Of a DNA stretch of 64,000 nucleotides, positions 57,606 to 64,000 are shown in pieces. The notes beneath the pieces were generated by a model, which was not told the DNA's origin, did no database searches, and saw only the letters and a program-made list of their open reading frames with translations. This stretch comes from Siniperca chuatsi (Eukaryota > Chordata > Actinopteri > Centrarchiformes > Sinipercidae), in assembly GCF_020085105.1 (NCBI RefSeq), contig NC_058055.1, positions 28,061,372 through 28,125,371 of the forward strand. Reading direction: 5' to 3'. The stretch's first letter is position 1. Each line of letters starts with the position of its first letter. A program made the translations under genes and the position numbers.

Positions 57606-58192
57606 TGTTATTTTATTTGCATTGTCTGCCCCTGCCCCAGTCTCGGAACCCATCGGCTATTGTCTGACAACGATTTAGCCTTCAGGCAATGGCCAATGTT
57701 TCAGGGCTTCCAGTGTATCCAAATAACAGATACCCAGGCCAAGACATCCTCTTCCGTGCGCCTGTCATTGTTTACAGTCCGATTAGTAGTCTTGGAACCC
57801 ATTGGCTATTGTCTGACAGCGATTTGGATGCAGATCCATTTTTAAAATGCCAATAAAAAGCTAATCTCTAGGATTCCGAGACTGATAAAAAGGTAAATCA
57901 TTGTCAGACAATAGCCGATGGGCAATTCAGCCAATGAGTTCCATCTCTTTTGCTCTCCACATGAACTGTTTACCTGCATGCAACCAAAGCCCACTGAAAC
58001 GTGATTGGTCAATACTAATTGGACTACAACCGGACTACAAACAGAAACCAGAATGATTCCGATACCAAAATCCTGTCCCTTGCCTACAGATTCTGCATTG
58101 ATATGCCGATATCTGTTTATAGAGTTTAGTCCCGTCCTGATTAGCTTCACCTGTCCCTCATTATCCTTCTCTAGTGTATTTATATTTTATTA
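57606..58192. repeat. Array unit: downstream flank of OR7, left part
   Basis: Contains the hairpin element 57641-57922, whose right arm lacks the last bases, and the start of the LTR-like stretch. Continues at 60450-60791. No gene. Confidence 0.72.
57641..57922. repeat. Hairpin element, copy in OR7 flank
   Basis: Left arm TCTCGGAACCCATCGGCTAT, internal direct copy near 57790 (CTTGGAACCCATTGGCTATT), inverted right arm GACAATAGCCGATGGG. Confidence 0.62.
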
Positions 58193-60449
58193 TATCGATT
58201 CTATTCACCTTGTATGTGCTTCCTCTAGGCAATATTATTAGGAAATACTCCATAAACTAGTTGCTCTTGGCATTGCCCTGGCCTCCAGCAGCACCGTAAG
58301 GAACCTCAGAGTTATCTTTGATCAGGATTCATCCTTTAACTCCCACATGAAACAAACTTCAAGGACTGACTTTTTTCACCTACGTAACATTGCAAAAATC
58401 AGGCATATCCTGTCTCAAAATGATGCCGAAAAATTAGTGCATGCATTTGTTACTTCTAGGCTGGATTATTGCAACCACAAGGGGGCACAAGCCAGTGTCT
58501 TCTTGTGCCAGTCCTAAGTCTGGATAAATGCAGAGGGTCGTGTCAGGAAGGGCATCCGATGTAAAACACATGCCAAATAAAAAATGCGAATCGTGAAAAT
58601 GACTTCCATACCGGATCGGTCGGGGCCTGGGTTAACAACGACCACCACCGGTGCTGTTGACCTACAGGGTACCGGTGGATATTGGACTACTGTTGGTCAA
58701 AGACGAAGAAGGAGAGGAGGAAGGTGTGTTCGTAGGCAGAGAGAGAAGAGGAAAGCTAAGAATCTAGGACTGACAGTAGGGACTTTGAATGTTGGGACTA
58801 TGACAGGGAAGGCTAGAGAGTTGGTTGACATGATGCAGAGAAGGAAGGTGGACATGCTGTGTGTCCAGGAGACCAGGTGGAAAGGTAGCAAGGCTAGAAG
58901 CTTAGGAGCAGGGTTCAAGTTGTTCTACCATGGGTCAGATAGGAAGAGAAACGGAGTAGGAGTTATCCTGAAAGAGGAGTTTGTGAGGAATGTTCTAGAG
59001 GTGAAAAGAGTATCAGATTGATGAGTCTGAAGCTGGAAATTGAAGGCGTCCAATGTTGTGAGTGGTTATGCCCCACAGGTAGGATGTGAGTTTGAAGAGA
59101 AGGAGAAATTTTGGAGTGAGTTAGAATAAGTGATGCAGAGCATCCCCAGAGGTGAGAGAGTGGTGGTTGGTGCAGATTTCAATGGGCATGTAGGTGAAGG
59201 GAACAGAGGTGATGAGAATGTGATGGGCAGGTTTGGTCTTCAGGACAGGAACGCAGAAGGACAGATGGTGGTAGACTTTGCAAAGAGGATGGAAATGGCT
59301 GTAGTGAACACTTTCTTCCAGAAGAGGCATGAACATAGGGTGACATATAAGAGCGGAGGTAGAAGCACTCAGGTGGACTACATCTTGTGTAGACGTTGTA
59401 ATCTGAAAGAGACCAGTGACTGTAAAGTAGTGGTAGGGGAGAGTGTAGCCAGACAACACAGGATGGTAGTGTGTAAAATGACTCTGGTGGTGAGGAAGAT
59501 GAAGAGGACAGAGGCAGAGCAGAGGACAAAGTGGTGGAAGTTGAAAAAAGAAGAATGTCGTGTAGTTTTCAGGGAGGAGCTGAGACAGACTCTGGGTGGT
59601 CAGGAAGTGCTCCCAGATGACTGGACCACTACAGCTACTGTAATAAGGGAGACAGGTAGGAGGGTACTCGGTGTGTCACCTGGAAAGAGGAAAGTGGACA
59701 AGGAGACTTGGTGGTGGAACGAGGAAGTGCAGGAGTGTATACAGAGAAAGAGGTTAGCTAAGAAGAAGTGGGACACTGAGAGGACTGAAGAGAGTAGACA
59801 GGAGTACAGGGAGATGCAGCGTAAGGTGAAGGTAGAGGTGGCAAAGGCCAAACAAAGAGCATATGAGGACTTGTATGCTAGGTTGGACACTGAAGAGAGA
59901 GAGGTGGATTTGTACAGGTTGGCCAGACAAAGAGATAGAGATGGGAAGGATGTGCAGCAGGTTAGGGTGATGAAACATAAGGATGGAAATGTATTGACAG
60001 GTGCCAGGAGTGTGATGGGAAGATGGAAGGAGTACTTTGAAGAGTTGATGAATGAGGAAAATGAAAGTGAACAAAGAGGTGACTGGTGTGGAGCAGGAAG
60101 TAGCAAAGATTAGCAAGAGTGAAGTGAGGAGGACGTTGAAGAGGATGAAGAGTGGAAAGGCAGTTGCTCTCTCTCTCTCTCTCTCCCTCTCTCTCAAAAC
60201 ACAGCAGCGGTGGATGGCCACCCACCATTGAGTCTGGTTCTGTCCAATGTTTCTGCCTCTTAAAGGAAGTTTTTCCTTGCCACTGTTGCCAAATGCTTGC
60301 TCATGGTGGGATTTGTTGGGTCTCTGTAATTAAAATTATAAAGAGTATGGTCTAGAACTGCTCTATGGGAAAAGTGCAATGAGATAACTTCTGTTATGAA
60401 TTGCCACTATAGGAATAAATTTAAATTGAATTGAATTGAAATTTAATTG
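58193..60449 (+). mobile_element. L2-like LINE in OR7 flank, interrupted
   Basis: Same insertion point and same 5' truncation start (TATTTTATTATATCGATTC) as 40673-42237. Here the RT active-site part is deleted and the middle is replaced by an RTE-like LINE (58475-60166). The 3' UTR from the CT-rich tract onward (60167-60449) is retained and ends in TTGAATTGAA repeats. Confidence 0.83.
58475..60166 (+). mobile_element. RTE-like LINE fragment (endonuclease part), nested
   Basis: Starts CCACAAGGGGGCACAAGCC. Frame 58584-59021 encodes LGLTVGTLNVGTMTGKAREL and VDMLCVQETRWKGSKARSLG, the start of an apurinic-type endonuclease. Frame 59130-60113 (327 codons) continues with GADFNGHVGEGN (catalytic D, N), VDFAKRMEMAVVNTFF, RSTQVDYILCRR and a linker up to MGRWKEYFEELMNEENE, just before where the RT would begin. 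The two frames are separated by a frame change and a stop around 59020-59130. The reverse transcriptase is absent. Genome pipelines often mislabel this frame as craniofacial development protein 2-like. Dead. Confidence 0.82.
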
Positions 60450-60791
60450 GTCTGTGTGTTCCCTTGTCTCAGTGCCTCTGCCTCTGAGTCTGCATGTGGA
60501 TCAAGTTCCTGATTACCCTGCTTGCACTTTCATGACAGTATTTCCAGTTAAAATCCGTTGTGAAACAAGTCAAACTCTTAATTAATTGTGTAAACATATT
60601 TTTAATTTATATCATCAAATAATTACTGAATGGGTGTGTAGATAAGTGAAATTAATTTGAAAAGTAACAAAAATACATTTCAGCATGCCATAGCGAGTGA
60701 GAGAGAATGTTTTTTTAATTGCATGACTGAACATTTCAGTAAGTGCATTTATTAATAATTAACAAATATTTAAGTTTAATTCATTATTGAG
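60450..60791. repeat. Array unit: downstream flank of OR7, right part
   Basis: Resumes at TCTGTGTGTTCCC; part of the LTR-like stretch present in OR5 is missing here (TCAGTGCC joins CTCTGCCTCTGAG). AATAAA on the minus strand near 60750 could end the OR7 transcript. Confidence 0.7.
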
Positions 60792-61742
60792 TCATTTCAC
60801 CTCTGTCACAACCATTGTATTCCTGGTAAACATGATGACTATTTTTTGTCTGACAGCTTTGATTTGCAGTCCATAGATAACAGCGTTCATAGTAGGAGGG
60901 ACCACATGGAACAAGATGGATGCTAGCTTCCTTTCGTCTGAAAAGTCCTGGAAACGATGGAGGATGACAGGGATGAAGCCAGACACAAACATGATGATGT
61001 ACGCAGCCAGGTGGGTGGCACAGGTCTGCAGCGCCCTGCTGTTCAGAACCTTGTTTTTACTGAGCACACACTCTGCAGCAGTTTTCAGGTAGGTGAGAGT
61101 GACGCTGCAGATGGAGGAGCCCAGCATGACTGCCGTGTAGCCGAGGCCGTAGATGTTATTGATGAGGATACTTTCACAGGACAGCTTGAACAAGGAGGCG
61201 TTATCGCAAAACGGGTTCAAAATAACTGCCCTGCAGCGTGACAGGCGGACACTGAGGCCCACGAGGATCGACACCATCAATAAAACCACCATCCAGGCCG
61301 ACACCGACAGCTTCACCACCATCCTGCTGGTCATGATGGTGGCGTAACGCAGGGGGTTGCAGATGGCCACGTAGCGGTCAAAGGACATGATCATGAGCAC
61401 AGTGTGAGAGACGCCTAAATGAAAATGAGCACAGAAGGCCTGAATCACACACTCATAATAATGGATGTAGCGCTCTGTGACTGGAGTAAAAACGTCACTC
61501 AGCAAGCGAGGAATGATGGTCGTGGCCCCAAAAACATCATTAATGCTCATGTTGCAGAAGAGCAGATACATGGGCTGGTGGAGGCTCCTCTCCATGGTGA
61601 TCAGGACTACCAGGCCGATGTTGGACACCATGATGAAGATGTAGATGAGGAGGAGGAGGATGAAGGCGGGAATGGAGGACTGGGGGCTGACCTTTAACCC
61701 CTCCAGCTGTAGAATGTCTATACTTAAAGTCTGGTTCTCCAT
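60792..61742 (-). CDS. Olfactory receptor, intact, type b, mosaic (OR7)
   Basis: 316 codons. Glycosylation site NQT 3-5; PMY 57-59; extracellular loop 1 FTPVTERYIHYYEC with conserved Cys98; TM3 CAHFHLGVSHTV; MSFDRYVAIC 119-128; CRAVILNPFCDNASLFKLSC (Cys 170, 179 and 189); SKNKVLNSRALQTCATHL 228-245; NAVIY 286-290; tail FTRNTMVVTEVK. The loop 1-TM3 segment matches OR2 and the pseudogene OR3, while TM4 to the C-terminus matches OR4-OR6, so the gene looks like a mosaic. Private E in TAAECVLSKN. Leader acceptor at 61765. b-type surroundings: L2 LINE downstream, empty LINE site upstream. Confidence 0.94.
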   Translation of the reverse strand: MENQTLSIDILQLEGLKVSPQSSIPAFILLLLIYIFIMVSNIGLVVLITMERSLHQPMYLLFCNMSINDVFGATTIIPRLLSDVFTPVTERYIHYYECVIQAFCAHFHLGVSHTVLMIMSFDRYVAICNPLRYATIMTSRMVVKLSVSAWMVVLLMVSILVGLSVRLSRCRAVILNPFCDNASLFKLSCESILINNIYGLGYTAVMLGSSICSVTLTYLKTAAECVLSKNKVLNSRALQTCATHLAAYIIMFVSGFIPVILHRFQDFSDERKLASILFHVVPPTMNAVIYGLQIKAVRQKIVIMFTRNTMVVTEVK

Positions 61743-61764
61743 AGTGCAGAGGGTTATTTTAAGC

Positions 61765-63579
61765 CTAGTGAGGATGGGAGAGCAAAAAATAATTTATATG
61801 GTGTTTAATATCAAAAACATGTTTTTGAAGATAATAATAACTAGGTAGATACAGTAATCTACACAAACAGTGGAAGAAGTGGCTTCTCAAACAGGTCAGC
61901 AGTACCGCCTAAAAAGTAGGGTAGCGTTCAATGCAAGAAATAAAAGTGGAAAATATTATCAATATGCACAAATTGAGCATAGCAAATTATTGTTCTGGAG
62001 ATGAAAACTTAGTAACAATAGACAACAATATGGTTGTTTGCCTGTGAAATCTAGAACTTGGTTAAATGATATAAAGATTGAAATTTTCAAACAGGACATA
62101 CTGTATGTACTATAAGAATACTACCTTTAAAGGCCTACTGTGGAGACGCAAGACTTACAAAAAATGAAATAATTAAACCAAACTGAAACTTGCTTTGGAA
62201 TTTATGTGCACATGGTCTACAACACAATTAAACAATATTTTAATAAAAACAACATACAATACAAAAAAAATCAAAGAAAATGATAATTACTGCAAAAATT
62301 TAATAATGCCTCATTTGACAACAAAACTTCCAAAGTATAACCCTGAAAAATCGCTGTTTCAAAATGTGGCAGACAAAAAGAAGTTTGAATTTAAATTCAG
62401 TCATGATTTAATGTCATAGGCTAGATACAATATCAGTCAATCAGCAACAAACAACAATAAGGATATTTGTCTCCCTGACATATAAGACTTAGTGAAGTGA
62501 TGTGAAAAACAAATTATTCAGACATTAGAACAGCATAGCTCTGGTTTCTCTACAGCAGTTCAGCCACGTGTCTACAGGCTTTCATTCAAACCAAACACTC
62601 AATATTTTATTGTTATTTCATACATAACCACACTGACACATAAAACAATGGGTAAAAACATAATGACCATAGACAAACAATACAACTTTTATGCATTTAG
62701 CAAGCGTTCACATAGGGATGCTATGGTTTGAGAATGATAATCTGCATACACAACTTAAATGGCACATGGTTCGATAACAGTTGTGTAGCTTAGTATTCAC
62801 TTGTATAGTTTTGTGGTGGATGTTGAACAGGCTGCTGGAAACACAGCTCACACATCAGGAAACAGTTGACTGCATTTAAATATAATATATAATTACTTTA
62901 CTGAATGCTATATTCCTGGTTTCATTCCTTTTCAAATTTCATTTAATTCCAATTTGCCTTCAAAATGCCATTAATTTGTTTATCAGATCTTTTCAAGTAT
63001 TTAAGATTTCATTTTGTGTCTTAAAACTAAAAATGTTAAAACTAAAACGAAACACAGGATATACTGTACATAGTAATAAAAACATATTAATAATCTATTT
63101 GTAGAGCACTTTTCATAACCTGATTTAGAAAGTGTTTCACACATGGCAGCAAATTAAAATCAACAAATTATGTTAAGTTTGCACCTGCAAAGCGCTCGTT
63201 GTTAATTAAGTTTCATATAGAATCTAATCAAATAGCAAACTTTTAGGTAACAAAAGACATCAATTGACCAAGAGTAAAATTAAGATATAAATAAAAATAT
63301 ATAAGTAAGATATTAGAATCAGTTCTAAAACATACTGGGAGCTAGTGTAAGGAGGCTAAAGCAGGTGTGATGTGGTCACTGAGTTCTGTAGCCTGGCAAT
63401 AGAATTTCCTTTAAGTACAAACGCTGTTGCAGTAATCGAGGCTGGAGAAGATAAATGTATGTCTCTGACTTTAGAACATAAGAGAGTATTTTTGCAATAT
63501 TTCATAAATGATAAAAACATGATTGGCATTATTCAGTAAACAAACAACATCATTTATAGACTGTGTGTCTCATGCTTAC
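61765..63579 (-). other. 5' UTR intron of OR7
   Basis: Donor AGAG|GTAAGC at 63580/63579, acceptor CACTAG at 61765. Longest of the leader introns. Dispersed repeat at about 63095-63460, with a short private insertion (GTTTGCACCTGCAAAGCGC) near 63177. Confidence 0.68.
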
Positions 63580-63710
63580 CTCTACTGACATGAACTCCCT
63601 CCACTCACCCGAGGTGGGCTGTTATAAGCTGAATGATGGCCCCCGATATTTGAGAGTTTGTTGCGTCACTTAAGTCTGAACAGTTTCTTACCAGGCAACA
63701 ACTGCTGTCA
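63580..63710 (-). promoter_or_regulatory. OR7 promoter and non-coding exon 1
   Basis: Array-type promoter: GTTGCCTGGTAAG, GTGACGCAAC, CGGGGGCCATCATTC, CTTATAAC (plus 63621-63628), donor at 63580. The leader is seven bases shorter than in OR4 (GACATCT missing). Confidence 0.63.
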
Positions 63711-64000
63711 CAACACTATGTTTGCTTTTGGTGGTTTGGATGCCGCTGTGGTAGATGAAACATGATAAAGTACCCTCTAGGGCGCCCTTCCAGTGGAGAA
63801 AACATGATGCGGTGCATACAGGCTGCCCTACATGTACATGTACATGTTTTACAGAGGTGTAGTAGTTATACTTTAAATCTGAGTTATATTTTAAAACAAC
63901 TGTTTCACCATAAATGCTTCAGGACTTTCTGCACCCTGGTGCCCCACCTCATGCAGCTGGTGCCCTTTTTATTTTTTTGCCCCTGCCCCTCAGACAGCCT
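63711..64000. repeat. Array spacer after OR7, runs off the window
   Basis: Empty LINE site GCATACAGGCTGCC near 63816 and shared spacer as at 30350. It suggests that the array continues past the window. Confidence 0.7.

Noticed and set aside
58584-59021. A host gene similar to craniofacial development protein 2
   Set aside because: The frame is the endonuclease of an RTE-like LINE; that name is a common pipeline mislabel for this element type.

Overview
The window looks like a spiny-rayed (percomorph-type) teleost genome. It holds fish-type olfactory receptor (OR) genes amid several fish transposon families: Rex1/L2-like and RTE-like LINEs, a Penelope-like element, a Tc1-like DNA transposon, and old Ty3/gypsy copies and solo LTRs. 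No rRNA, tRNA, CRISPR array or bacterial-style operon is seen. Real host coding capacity is almost entirely OR genes. Most other open frames are transposon fragments or antisense shadows of the ORs.

Layout. (1) 1-4.0 kb: one plus-strand OR whose coding region is split by introns (exons 689-876, 978-1640, 3641-3802, plus an unidentified upstream start exon). (2) 4.4-6.0 kb: a large inverted-repeat element carrying a nested solo-LTR-like block. (3) 6.7-18.6 kb: two intact minus-strand ORs (OR1 6732-7688, OR2 15858-16787). Each has a short non-coding first exon and TATA promoter about 1.6-1.7 kb upstream. Between them lie a Penelope fragment, a gypsy LTR with part of gag, and a Tc1 relic. (4) 20.3-64.0 kb: a tandem array of closely related minus-strand ORs: a broken copy OR3 (21705-22591) and four intact 316-codon genes, OR4 35927-36877, OR5 42687-43637, OR6 50063-51013 and OR7 60792-61742. 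All are embedded in duplicated flanking sequence.

The array appears to be built from two kinds of unit. Type a (OR3, OR4, OR6) has a Rex1/L2-like LINE at one exact site upstream of the promoter and no insertion downstream of the gene. Type b (OR5, OR7) has an empty upstream site and a different L2-like LINE at one exact site downstream. The order a-b-a-b suggests duplication of a two-gene module of about 14-18 kb. A gypsy element sits at the b-to-a boundary in the second and third modules. In the first module the b-type OR gene itself is missing: its promoter, leader exon and most of its intron remain (28481-30260), but the rest is replaced by LINE and Penelope sequence, part of which is a 1.4 kb direct tandem duplication.

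How the genes work: each intact OR encodes a seven-helix G-protein-coupled odorant receptor, expected at the plasma membrane of olfactory sensory neurons. The near-identical promoter and leader blocks suggest a shared expression programme. The coding sequences differ mainly in patches, notably the first extracellular loop and TM3, consistent with gene conversion among copies.
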